Assembly: GCA_030435675.1 (NCBI GenBank)
Contig: CM059622.1
Location: forward strand, 4,030,001-4,094,000
Length of the DNA stretch: 64,000 bases
Direction of reading: 5' to 3'
Source of the DNA: Steinernema hermaphroditum
Lineage: Eukaryota; Nematoda; Chromadorea; Rhabditida; Steinernematidae
Shown: piece after piece, positions 48,776-59,514 of the stretch
Layout of the letters: every line of letters starts with the position of its first letter
Numbering within the stretch: the first letter of the stretch is position 1
Notes under the pieces: generated by a model
Seen by the model: only the letters and a program-made list of their open reading frames with translations
Database searches by the model: none
What the model was told of the DNA's origin: nothing
Translations under genes and position numbers: made by a program

Positions 48776-49500
48776 CTAAGGAAAGGTTACTTTGCAATAC
48801 ACTATAAAATCTGTTGTTTCAACATTCACAATAAAGTTGAAGTTACATTCTTCGCTATCTCCATCATCCATGGAATGGAAGTGTGCGATAAAGCTGCGAT
48901 CAAAGCTGAGTTTTACTCGTTCATACTCATAGATCAACGGCTTAATCTGCGCATAAAGGCAAATATCACACCACACTCGATTCTTCTCATCAATGTAAGA
49001 CCCGCTGGAAGCTTGCAAAGCTCAGATCTTACTGCCTGATTAAATAATGCCTTCGGAGTATTGTATCCTCATATTCCGAACGTTGCACTCCGTGGATGCG
49101 TGTTCCGCGATGGAACGTGTGATATTTCCACTGGCCTGGAGATCGTTTCGGGAGCCCAAATTTGCGGGAAGAATGGCCATCTGGTTGCGCAATCTTTTTC
49201 GTTGGGCCAGTCGACTTTCCACAAGGGTCACCTCGTTTGTTTTTCGTTGCAACACATTATCCTCGTCTTGTTAATAACGAGTGCGCGGAAATTTTCAACA
49301 GATACCGTATATGAGATCAGTTGACCGAAGAACTGGCTATCGATCGATTCTTTGTTGTCGTTCTTAGTGTCGCCAAAACCCACGAGATCTCTGGAGGAAT
49401 CTTCGATGTTTTTCCGATGAGAAGAACGTCCGTTTTTGGGCAACTGACATGGCGATGCACCTGTATTTTCACACCACACCTCGCACATCAAATGATTTCC
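48776..49500 (-). CDS. Probable exons of an unrecognised minus-strand gene
   Basis: Three adjoining stop-free stretches (49491 to about 49250, 49255-49040 and 49030-48776), each in its own frame, have coding-like composition. The last ends at a stop, 48776-48778, and contains WCDICLYAQIKPLIYEYERV. Frame changes need two short introns whose ends I could not fix; GTTCGG near 49083 and CTTTGCAAG near 49020 are candidates. No domain recognised. The gene would run head to head with the coiled-coil gene at 49543. Confidence 0.35.
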
Positions 49501-49528
49501 TTGATTGTATCCTTATGATATCCGAAGC

Positions 49529-49534
49529 TTTCAG
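49529..49534 (+). promoter_or_regulatory. Candidate trans-splice acceptor before the coiled-coil gene
   Basis: CTTTCAG ends 8 bases before the ATG at 49543, a typical distance for spliced-leader addition in nematodes. It could equally end a 5' UTR intron. Confidence 0.35.
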
Positions 49535-49542
49535 AACACAAA

Positions 49543-52091
49543 ATGCAGGAGGTCTCATACGGCGAGAGCGGGAAAAGCCTGTATGACAGCCAGATCTCGT
49601 ACCACGGTTCGCAAGTCTTCGATTTGAGTCGACCTCACCCTCGCCGAACGAGTAATGTTACACTGGAAAGTGTAGCATCTACAGCACAGCCAGAAGAAGG
49701 GCTAATACGTGTCCAAGAGAAGGAGTCAAGAAAGGTGAACGAAAGAAAGGCAGATGAGGACTCAGTACAAAGGACGCCAAAGAGTTATGATGAATGGCAC
49801 GCTATAGTAAGTCTTCAAAAAGAATATTAACTAGGAGATGAGCTCTATGACGAACTATGTTACAGAAGCTTCTATGAATATCTATGATCCACACCAAAAA
49901 CCCTGAAATTAAGGGGTCCAACAAAATCTAGACAAGCGGTGTCCAATTCGAGCTTAATACATATATTAATAGTGAACTATACCTAACACACTTTGATCTT
50001 TAGATAATGAGACACAGAGAACAAAGCGAAGCACGCCGAAAGGATTGCTATGATGCTTGTGACAACGCCATAGAAAACATGAAATCGAATCTGCACGAGA
50101 AGAAAAGGAGAAGCAGTCACAAGAAGCCGATCGGAAATCCAGATCCCTTATTTCTAAGAATTGAGAATCATCCGCAGTTCGTTTCTCTCGATGAATATCA
50201 GAGAATGAGAGCGGCACGGAAACAAAAGGAGCTGAGGTTAGTATGTAGCCGTGGCAGCAGCTCACTCCGCGATTCAGGACATCACAATACCTCCAGTCAC
50301 ACTTTGGAGGCACCTGTTCCAGCTATGAAGCTCCGCCATATCATCGATCAGGCGATGCTTTTGGGCAGAGAGAAAGTCGTCAATTGACGGCAGAAGACAT
50401 GGAAGTCTTAAGAAGATATTGGCGGATCAAGGAAGAAAAACAGAAAAGGTCAGTATCCTAGTCCTATTTTTGGACCTTTAAACTGATATTTCAGGATATA
50501 CGCCATGCCAATCGTTAACAGTCCTCATTCTCATCCTCAGGCGCAACCTCAAAGCCAACGACCAAGCAGTTCGTCCCGACCCCCGTCAGCCCCACAACGC
50601 GTAGTCCTTCGCGAACAGGGAACATCTCCGATCAGATTCGAAGAAAAGAAGGCGTCGCCAAGAAAGGTCGCTTCCGACAATGTTCCTACGATCTTCGAAG
50701 TGGACGCGCGTGTGTCCCGACTGGACATTGGCACTCAGAAGAAAAAACCGTTTTCATATGAACTAAGTCCGATAAAACAACGAAAGAAGGAGGTGGAGAA
50801 GAGTCCTTTGATTCGATCGCGATCGGCGGTGAGGGCAAGAAGCGTATCGCGAAGTCGCCCATCCACAGCCGTATCTTCTAAGGTTGCGCAGTCGGGACCG
50901 TTCATACCTGGATCAGCGGTAAGTAAAGTAATATTTTACGAAGGTTAAGGAAACGTTGATCCTAAAAGTTCATAATATCTGAGCACCACAATTAGTAAGA
51001 AAAGCTGCTGTTCAATAACCATCAAAAATATCGCACCTGGTCTGGGTGTATCCGGTACACAGATCGTGATCACATTCCGTGATCGATTTACGATTTGACA
51101 AGGGAATCTTCCGAAGAGTCAGCCTCAGATCGAACTGAAAATTGGTACACATAGTATTGGTGGACTTTAACTCCAAAAATTTGGTTATTCCCACACCATG
51201 TGAAAACCCTTCCAAAGTTACGTTTAAACCATTTTTTTAAGTATGAGAAATTTTTTTGGACCAAGGTTTTGAGCTCAAACTGGGCAATCTGGAACTTATG
51301 CGCTTTTGCTAATTGTCGCAAGACGCAAAATAGAGAAACTAAAAGAGGATGCCTCAGAAGGGAGTCGAACCCGGACCCGAAAATTAACAACAGAGATGCT
51401 AACCAGTTCGGCCACTCAAGCAACTCACTTTCGGGCAATGCTACATATAGTGGACTTACAGTTCGATCCAAGGCAGATCCAGGTTCGGAAGGCTCTCTGG
51501 TGAGATGAAATTTACAGTATGTAGTGAGCACACAACGGCTAATTAACCTAATCGGTGCAAAAAGGGTTCGACCTGATATTTGTTTGTGCAAAAATATTCC
51601 ACCCAACGCAGACAGATTATCTGGAACTGGAATTTCATCGAGTACAACTTAAAGTCCTGCTATACGATACAAGAATACATTCCTTTTGTTTTCAGGGAAG
51701 TGGCACCAGCAAGTGCTATCAAGTGAATGGTCTCTCCAGCGAACTCCTTCAACTCGTCAGGACCAGTCACCCTAATCTCCATGGAATAGTGAAAGAAGTG
51801 CTGGACAGCAAGGTCGACAAGCAGTCGATCCTTCAGAAGATAGTCGACCGCCTGGAACGAAGGATTTGTTATCTGAAAGAGCGCCAGGAGGCGAATATCG
51901 AGAAGTTCGACAACATGGACGAAATCGAGAGGGAGCGAACTCCCCTCAAGGAGACGATCTACGATTTGGACAAGGAGATCGAAGGCACCGAGAAGAAGCT
52001 GAACCAGCTGAGGAGGATGCTTCCAGGAAGCAAGGCACACATCAACAGAATTCAAGAGATCCGTCTTCTCAAAGTTATTTTCAGTGCGTAA
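49543..52091 (+). CDS. Basic, partly coiled-coil protein, unrecognised
   Basis: Exons 49543-49806, 50004-50236, 50278-50448, 50495-50918 and 51696-52091 join in phase to 495 residues. The N-terminal two thirds are hydrophilic, with Arg/Lys/Ser clusters (for example RSRSAVRARSVSRSRPS) suggesting phosphorylation or binding to an acidic partner. Residues about 365-495 form a strong heptad-rich coiled coil (RLERRICYLKERQEANIEKF). No catalytic motif is seen; a cytoskeletal or scaffold role is only a guess. The stop at 52089-52091 may be intronic: GTAATC at 52086 could be a donor, and a coiled-coil exon (53427-53495) lies downstream. Intron 2 uses a GTTAGT donor. Intron 4 contains a tRNA-like unit. 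Confidence 0.75.
51350..51425 (-). repeat. tRNA-like Pol III unit (in coiled-coil gene intron 4)
   Basis: Minus strand: TGGCCGAACTGGTTAGC (A-box), TTTTCGGGTCC, GGGTTCGACTCCC (B-box), then CTTTTAG. A seven-base end stem GCTTGAG/CTGAGGC pairs with one mismatch, so a near-cloverleaf is possible, but no clean anticodon arm is seen. Confidence 0.5.
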
Positions 52092-52610
52092 TCGCACACA
52101 TTTCCATTTACTTACATTCCATTAAATTGCTGATAGCTGATAAACATCATAACTGATAAAAAAAAGTCATACACATCGCTGAATGTTCCAAATTCAGAGC
52201 TGAGTTTAAGCATCGGATCATTCTACAACAATCTACAATTTGTTGAAAATCCGAACAAAAGTGTGATCTGGAAACTTTTCGACGTCATCAGCTTTCTCGA
52301 ATGTTCTTCTAGGCTTATCAGAGAGTATCAAAAAATCTTTTCGAATTTAATCCTTCAAATCGACGCTAAATACAACATACCTATTATGGATACAGACTTC
52401 CTTCTTACCTTGGCGCTTGGCACGATGTCCGCTTAGTGGCACGTAGCGATCCCATCATGAGCTTTTAAGCGACGAAGAGGCTGGTTCAAGTGGAGGCACG
52501 GCGACGAAACGCGGCAAAGAGTAGCGGAGGGCCATCTTTTATTCGGCTGGCCGCGTAGATGTATGCGTTGCAGCGAACCTTGGGCAGCTTTTTGACAGTG
52601 GTAATGGAAC

Positions 52611-52705
52611 TACGGATCCCTGGTGTTCCAGGCCTTCTGGGAGCCGGGGCGATCATTGTGCCAACAAAGACGAGCGAGAACGATTTCTCACTCAACTCGT
52701 TGCAA
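52611..52705 (+). repeat. Dispersed repeat R1, copy 6 (left part)
   Basis: GATCCCTGGTGTTCCAGGCC, then GCCGGGGCGATCATTGTGCC, then TTCTCACTCAACTCG. Confidence 0.75.
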
Positions 52706-53129
52706 AAAACGTTCTTGCTATGACGATCAGTGATGTTTTCTGTATCCATTCGGAATCCTTCTGATTTGAATATCGAACGATATGAAATAGCGTCCTATCG
52801 TTCTTCATTTATCGGCATCCAATGCTAATATGGTCGTGAATTCTCCTTTAGTTTTCTAATAGCATTGCTTATATTTAGAGGTGATTGGCGTGATGATAAG
52901 GGTGGCGATACATAGCGGGCATTGAGGTTCCACTCAAAATTACCAAAAATCGTCATTCCGAAGTTCGATTTTGAGGGTTGGCTTTCTCACTGTAAGGCTT
53001 CTCACCGGCCGTCAGTCTCTTCATAGCAGCGCAAACTCTGCACTGTAGACAAGCAGAGAAGTCAGATACCATACAGTGCGTAGTGTTTCAAGTTTCAAGG
53101 AAACAAGTTCAAGCTTATTTTATTTTATT

Positions 53130-53495
53130 TCAGAGATCCGAGAACGAGCCCTCAAGTTGGTCGTTCATCATAGTGGTGGCCGACCCGTAAAGTTGATGAA
53201 TGTGCAGTCAGGTTGCGGGAGAGTACGATTCGCGCGCGGCGAGATATGGGTTATCACGGCACATGTCCCCACAAACAGCAACCTGTCACCAAATCTCGTC
53301 AGCGGTGAAACGTTTTGGAATTTCGGTGCGCCGTCGTATAGTGCGGACAGTCGGTGTTTTTACACTGTGCGCGCGTAAAAGATACGAGGATGCGACTAAT
53401 TGGATAATCCGACCTGTTTGCAACAGCGCAACGAGGCGTTGGAAAGAAGCGCGACGCATATTGAAGCGATTGCGGATGCGGAGGGTGATGTTTAG
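53130..53495 (+). CDS. Possible further exons of the coiled-coil gene
   Basis: After a TTATTTCAG acceptor (ends 53131) the sequence turns GC-rich and open in two frames. The last piece, 53427-53495, follows a TTTGCAACAG acceptor, encodes a helical RNEALERSATHIEAIADAEG and ends at TAG. The link between 52091 and these exons was not resolved. Confidence 0.3.
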
Positions 53496-53499
53496 ACTC

Positions 53500-55237
53500 T
53501 GAACTGAGGGGAAGGAGGGTGGGAAGGGAAGGGCGAAAGTAGTGAAAGGGATGCGGGAAACGGAAGTAAGATGTACCATTGGGTTTGAAATAGGAAAGAT
53601 AGCAACTGTGGGGCAAACTTTGATCTTTCATATAGAGCTAAATACAACATAATTGCGAGTTTACCAGTTTATCCATCCAAGACATCATCAATCCATTGAT
53701 GTAGGAAAAGAAATAAAGTGGAGAGTCAAATTTACTTTTTTAAGAGCTAAGATCATCGAAAATGTGGTCTAATATGGCGCAATTTGCGTGCCATGCCCAA
53801 TGAACTCGGCCCAGGTTTCATATCCAGAATAAAGTTAGAAAAGGTCATGCTGTTATGAATCATGAGCATGCAAGTTTCCCTAATAACTAAGGTGTTAGAA
53901 ACCACTTGCTTGCCGTTTTATGGAGCGAAATATAACACAACTGAGAGTTTTACAGCTTTATGGATTTAAGGTCCAACACTGAAGGCATCATATAGAGCGA
54001 TGAGAGAGGCGTATATCACACTGTGGTCGCTTCTTCTCATCTATCTTCAGTGGCGACATCAGGTGGCCAATCCGTGAGAGCTTCGAAGCCGAATCCAATC
54101 GAGATATGTGTGATCATATCTGGACTGCAAATATGCATTGTTAGAGTGCATTTGTGTCCATCTAAAAAGTTGCGATGTTAATCGGAAGCTTAAGCGGAAT
54201 CTATAAATTCCTCTTGCTTTCGCGGTCGAATTGAAAAGTGACAGGAAACCTATTGCAGCCCAGTAGCCACGCATATCTGGACTATATGGTGACTATACGC
54301 AAATTGGGTCATACTAGGTACATAATGCATATTTACAGATATTTCCAGACTACAGTCTACAGCAATTTGGAAAAACAAAGGCGCCCTTCCGAGTTGTCAT
54401 TTCATGTTTTTCCATTTCATGTTGGAGTGTATTGGTGTCCATCTAAAAAATTTCGATGTTATTCTTAAGCGGAATCTATAAATTCTTTGCGCCTTTATCT
54501 AATCAGTTTATCGACACCGTGATGAATCGCTTGATCTTCGGTGTGAGATAACAATTTTTTACTTGCTGCTCTTCTAATTCGAATGTGACCTTTATTTTCG
54601 ATTTCACTTTCGAAACCTTGCCTGAATGACGACACTATAAAGGTAACCTAATAACAAGTCTAAAAATCGGATATACTTGGTTGCCTTGCTGATCACACTG
54701 TGGCTGACTCTACCTACACTTGGAAAAACAAGGGCGCCCTTCCCACTTTTCAAAACACTCTGGCATTTCATGTTTTTCCACTTGTTGTTCCTTACAACTT
54801 GTCCTTCACTGTGTACTGTCCATCCCATTGCCATGTGATGGATGCCACATTCCACAAGAGGAGAGACAAATAAAGTCGCAATGACTGGGTGATGCACTTG
54901 GCGATAGTAGTAAACACGCGCCACCCTTCCTTCCGGCGTCTGTCACCTTCTCGGGAACCAGTCCTCTCGCCCCGAGTGTTAAGTGGCCGTTTAGGATTAA
55001 TTTGTCATCATCTTCGCGAAGCCATGGGCAGATTCCCCGCAGGGTCACGACGCCGTTTGGCGCGTTCCGAGCCTCCAATGTCAAGATCACCGGCACGATA
55101 ATTGCATAACGGTGCACGGTGAGGGGAGAGCGGCGACGGCGTCGCCGGCGGAGGAAGGGGTCCCAGAAGTCGCGCACCGCCCCCTCCTCTGTAATTGTGG
55201 GGAATGCACGCCGCCAGTGTCATCGTTTGCGCGAGTC
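53500..55237. other. Intergenic with diverged direct repeats
   Basis: Segments 54157-54214 and 54430-54488 share CCATCTAAAAA and GCGGAATCTATAAATTC. Segments 54366-54420 and 54721-54785 share GGAAAAACAA, GGCGCCCTTCC and CATTTCATGTTTTTCCA. GC content rises from 54900 on, towards the next gene. No gene supported. Confidence 0.5.
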
Positions 55238-58200
55238 ATGAACGCCACCGTCCCACGTACGTTGCTTCTGGCGCTGCTTGTGGTCGTCGCCGCCGTTTCG
55301 GCCCAGGACGAACCGGCTGCCGCGCCTAAGGCCAGCCAAGGCCAACCAGTCTGCTCGGTCAATCAGCTCTTCAACGGACAGATCTGCACGTGCGCCCCGG
55401 GGTATGTTATTGTTTTTGGCGAAGAGCCGAGCGGTATTGCGGCTTATTTCGGAGAGGAACTGGTCTTTGTGTTCGACTGCTCGGATTGATGGGGCTTATG
55501 AGATTTGGATTTTCTCCGAAGGGGGTGCAAAGACGGTAGAAGGGGGGAGGGTGGTGACGTCGGGTGACGTTGAGAGTCCAAAGAATCTGGTAGGAGTGAA
55601 AGGGGGCAATTACCCCAACGTGCTCACTTCTGGGTGATAATAGCCGAGGCTTACGCCCGAATACTGAATCTAATGCTGTTCTAGTTCCAGTGAAGCGCAC
55701 GTTTCACTCAGTCATGGATTCATCAGTAGGTGTAGGAACTATGTGGGTCCAAACAGTAAACATACGGTTGTCCGCTGAACACCTAACAAACATGGAGTAA
55801 CCTGAATATCTGATGCACTTGAGAAATCTGACTGTGGCCAATTTTCAATCTTGATGTTGACAGTTTTCCTTCAAACCTCTTGTTTACATGTTCTAAAGCG
55901 GATAAGATTATCCGTCTTTCTGGTTTTCTTAGAATAGACGAATCCCTTCAGCTTGAACAGTATATCGTAATTTATAAGACGGATGATCTTATCTGTCTTA
56001 GAATAGAGCTTGTAAACAAGAGCTTTGGAGCAAAATTATAAATTCAACATTGAAAATTGCCCAATAACATAGTTCGTGAATCTCTGACGCTGACGCTTGG
56101 TCAGATAGCCCTGAATTGAGCGAGCCTAAAGTAACTATAACAGACCAGTATAAGAAGGATTTCCATTAGATAATTCCAACTTTGACTAAAGCGATGATCG
56201 AGATCCCAAACCACCATCCTGTTCTAGGTGCTCTCAAAGTTCGACGCCTCGCAAAGCGGGAACGTCATCTGGACGATCGAGATCGATCATGGCTAGGGCT
56301 TCTTCTTCTAGCGGACTGCACTTGTGCAGTCTTTTTCTGACTGTTTCATAACTTTGGGACCCTTTTCATCTGATTTGAGCTTTTGCTGCCATCACAACTA
56401 CTGACATCAGTTAGAAGGAACTAGTACAATTACGGGTTTCCGAGTCCCATTTCCGACCAGAACACATAGGTACCTTTTTTTGGTGATTGAGCAACAAACA
56501 ACCCGTTCCATCAAAATCCGCTCTGCATGCATTTTCCAAATGCTAGGGCAGAACAGTTCACCCCCAAGACTTCATCACTGATCATTCGAAACCCCACCAA
56601 TGCGTCTTATCCCCGGTTCACTGAACGCGTCGCCCCCCAGCGTTGCGCATAAATGTGTCAATTGCCGTTTTTCCGCATACACACAACTCCCAATTAGGTA
56701 GCCGATCCGACCCTTGCGCACACCCCGGTGCCCTTGAAAAGCGTCCACACGATTGAAGCCTTCCGTCGACGGCGACAAATCGGTAATTAATTTCCCTTTC
56801 GACTGCGGCGAAAAACCGATTTTTTGGAATTTGGCGGCGCATCGACTGTGACGGAACCTGAATTCAGCGCGCCTCCGCTTTCTTCAACAAACACCCTGCT
56901 GGAGCGGCACATTAGAGAGTTGAAAAAAGCGGACAACAAACAAGGAGTAACCGCGCCGAGGCGCCGACCTCGGCCTAATCGTGTTAAGACGGCGCGCGCG
57001 CGGATTAGGATCTCCGATGACTCGTGTCGCGCACGTTTATTGCCTCTGCGAATTCTCAGATTCGGCGAAGATCCCCTCCACTCAATCTATCTATGCGCAT
57101 AGTCGATCGGTGCGCCGATATACATCGGGCTGTTTGTTGCGATGCGCACGACAATAAAACGGTGAAGCGCCGTTGGGGCGCCGGCGTCCAAGGTCAGCCC
57201 TAACCAGCTTCCACTCCTTGTTCGGTTTTAAACCTGTCACCGAAGTGAACTCTGAGCTCGGGTCGCCGGGGAGAAGCAGAGGAATGTCATCGGCGATTTC
57301 GGAAGGGCTATGAATAAAAACATGATTAATGGAAAAGAAAATTTTGATGAGTGTAAAGTGCGTCGCAATATGGAAGCTGCGAGCGAGAGTTGAAACGATA
57401 GCAAGATGTATAGGAGCCAGGGACCACTCGTGTTTAGATATAGGACAGTCCGTGTCAGGTCAAAAACTCTAGGCTTACTGGAATCCAGTCTTTATAGTAT
57501 GTATATGATACTTCTATGGGCGAGTGCTTTAAAACCAGATATCGAATAAGAGTTCAAGAAAACACCGAATTTGGCATGACCTGAAACTATAAAAACTGGA
57601 TTCCAATACAACTAGAGTGATTGACTCGACCCAAACTGGCTAATATCCGAACAACAACAACAAGCGAACAACAACCCTGGCTTATTCGACTCTACTAGAA
57701 CATGCCAGAATTCTGATACTGAGTGCTTTGAATGGCTAATAACAGTCCAACCTAGTAGTAGTAGTAGTCAAATTATGCTATCACCTTCGCCTTAAGCCAA
57801 CAACTCGAATACGAGGAACGAGCAGTGTTTTTCAAATAGGAATCGTAGAAGTCTTCACCGTAGCTCACCCATACCTCAGGAGATTTATCTGTCTACGTAA
57901 AGATGGATAAAGCGTTCCTCAAACTAGCGGAAAGGTTTCATTAAAATGACGATGAGGACCACGTTTCTAACCAAAGAACAAAATCTGGCACCCTATGTGT
58001 AACCCGTTGTTCACATTCACACGCTTTCAGATACTTCTCCTCCGCTAACAAGGAATCCGCGTCGCGCTGCGATGACGAATGCGAAGACGTGAGTTCTCCT
58101 TTACCCCCTTTAGGCCATCCTTCGTGTGCTTCTAGGTCTACGACACCTACTTCACGAGGGGCGAGTGCGTGAAGGGCATCTTCAGCAAGCTGCCCAAGGA

Positions 58201-58518
58201 CGAGCAGCCGGCGTGCAACCTGCGCTGTGGCATGCGCGTGCGCATCTGGGCCAGCATCGCCGGCTTCGTCGTCATCGCCGCCGCCGTCGCGACGCTCGTC
58301 TTCACCCTCCCCCTCTGCATCGCCACCTGCTGCTCTTGCCTGCAGGCCAAGAAGGTAAGCCCCTCTCCAGAGAGCTTTGGTGGTCTACAGTATCCCTCTA
58401 GGCGAACAAGAATGCGAAACGAGTCTTCAACGAAACGCAGCAGCCCAACAAGGACCAGCAGATGGCGACCATGTCGTACAACCCGTACGCCTATTGGCCC
58501 TACTACGGTAGGGCTTAG
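55238..58518 (+). CDS. Single-pass type I membrane protein, unrecognised
   Basis: Exons 55238-55401, 58031-58088, 58136-58354 and 58402-58518 join in phase to 185 residues. A signal peptide (about 1-22, LLLALLVVVAAVSA) is followed by a short extracellular region with about eight cysteines, including an EGF-like CTCAPGY turn split by intron 1. Then come a membrane segment (IAGFVVIAAAVATLVFTLPL, about 115-134), a juxtamembrane cysteine cluster (CIATCCSC, possible palmitoylation) and a basic, then Tyr/Asn/Gln-rich cytoplasmic tail ending YWPYYGRA. No family recognised. Introns 2 and 3 are 47 bp, while intron 1 is 2.63 kb and holds a foldback and a GC island that may be regulatory. Confidence 0.85.
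55840..56088. repeat. Foldback (MITE-like) in intron 1 of the membrane-protein gene
   Basis: CCAATTTTCAATCTTGA on the left pairs with the inverse of the right end. The inner arms share CTCTTGTTTACA and GATAAGATNATCCGTCTT. Total about 250 bases with a short centre; no clear target duplication. Confidence 0.65.
56560..57250. promoter_or_regulatory. GC island with ATTAAT words in intron 1
   Basis: GC-rich, CGATCG- and CGCG-containing block with GGTAATTAATTT near 56780. A 92-codon open frame inside has no splice support. Composition resembles other islands in the window and suggests an enhancer or alternative promoter. Confidence 0.3.
57474..57612. repeat. Short inverted repeat
   Basis: TGGAATCCAGTCTTTATAGT (57478) pairs with the segment ending near 57605 (ACTGGATTCCA inverted), with about 90 bases between. 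The left arm is itself partly palindromic. Confidence 0.55.
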
Positions 58519-58934
58519 GCCTGCCGCAGCGCTGCCTCGCTGGAACTCTAATAATGTTAAGTGTCCCCTAGTTTCTTGTTCCTTGCCATCGTTCCTCCCG
58601 ACTGTTCTGCTGCCACAACACGTCCTTCTCTCACCTCGCCCCTTCCTCTCAGAGTCATTTATGTGTTCCATAAAATTAAATATCGAGTGAGAGCAGGTTC
58701 TTCTTCTCGAGGCCAGACATTGAATCATGGGTAGTAAGGCGAACATCTGAGACATGTGAGATGGGCGAAAACAAGAACAAACACCAATGAATCATAAAGG
58801 GAAGTCAAAATCAAATCAATCAGATTGAGAAATCGCAGGTATAATAAAGGAACGCCAAAAGAGCCGTGCAGCCTCGGTCTCAGAAGGCAGCCGTCGTCCA
58901 TCAAAAATAATGCCACAGGTAGCGCGCACTTAGC

Positions 58935-59025
58935 ATTTCGCAGCGTCGAGGTGCCAGATTTGAGGACTGTCAGGATAGTATAATCTTACTAGATCAGAAA
59001 GAATGCAATGGGAGAACCACAAACC
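58935..59025 (+). repeat. Dispersed repeat R3, copy 2
   Basis: CATTTCGCAGCGTCGAGGTG, then GGACTGTCAGGATAG, then AAAGAATGCAATGGG, matching 48478-48565. Confidence 0.6.
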
Positions 59026-59304
59026 GTGTTGTCGGGTAAGAGTTTACGGCACTCAAGAATGCACCTCCCTATTTGGAAATAGCACTAAACACTACGAAAA
59101 TGGCTGGTGATATTTTGAGAAAGTACTAAGGACACCTTGTCTTGATGGTTAGCCGCTTTCTGTTTCGCGGTGAATTTCAGCATTGTCATTTGATTATCTG
59201 TCACCTTTGCATCTCAACAATAAAACGTTTTCGAACCTGGAAATCTGTGAAGACATAAAATTTACACCGAGAGCAACAAGAAAAGAGAAAATGAAAAGAA
59301 CTGC

Positions 59305-59372
59305 TTTCACTGGGATTCGAATCCGGAAAATAAGATTAGGTTCAAAAGTGTTACTTTTCGACCAGTTGCTGT
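59305..59372 (-). repeat. tRNA-like Pol III unit
   Basis: Minus strand: CAACTGGTCGAAAAG (weak A-box), TTATTTTCCGG, B-box GGATTCGAATCCC, and T-runs (TTCTTTTC) downstream. It shares the TTTTC-box-to-B-box arrangement with the copies at 43551 and 51350. Confidence 0.4.
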
Positions 59373-59514
59373 ATAGAAACGATCTAACCCCAGTAGTTAA
59401 TTTAGAAGTGTATTTTTCTCGTTGCTTGTCTACCTCAACCATTTCGGTTCTGTCTTCATCAACGTAGAACGCATTTAATGTTCACAACCTCATGTACGAC
59501 TATCTCTCTTCAGC

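Noticed and set aside
58147..58755. 202-codon minus-strand frame
   Set aside because: Antisense of exons 3-4 of the membrane protein. The plus strand has phase-consistent splicing and a membrane segment.
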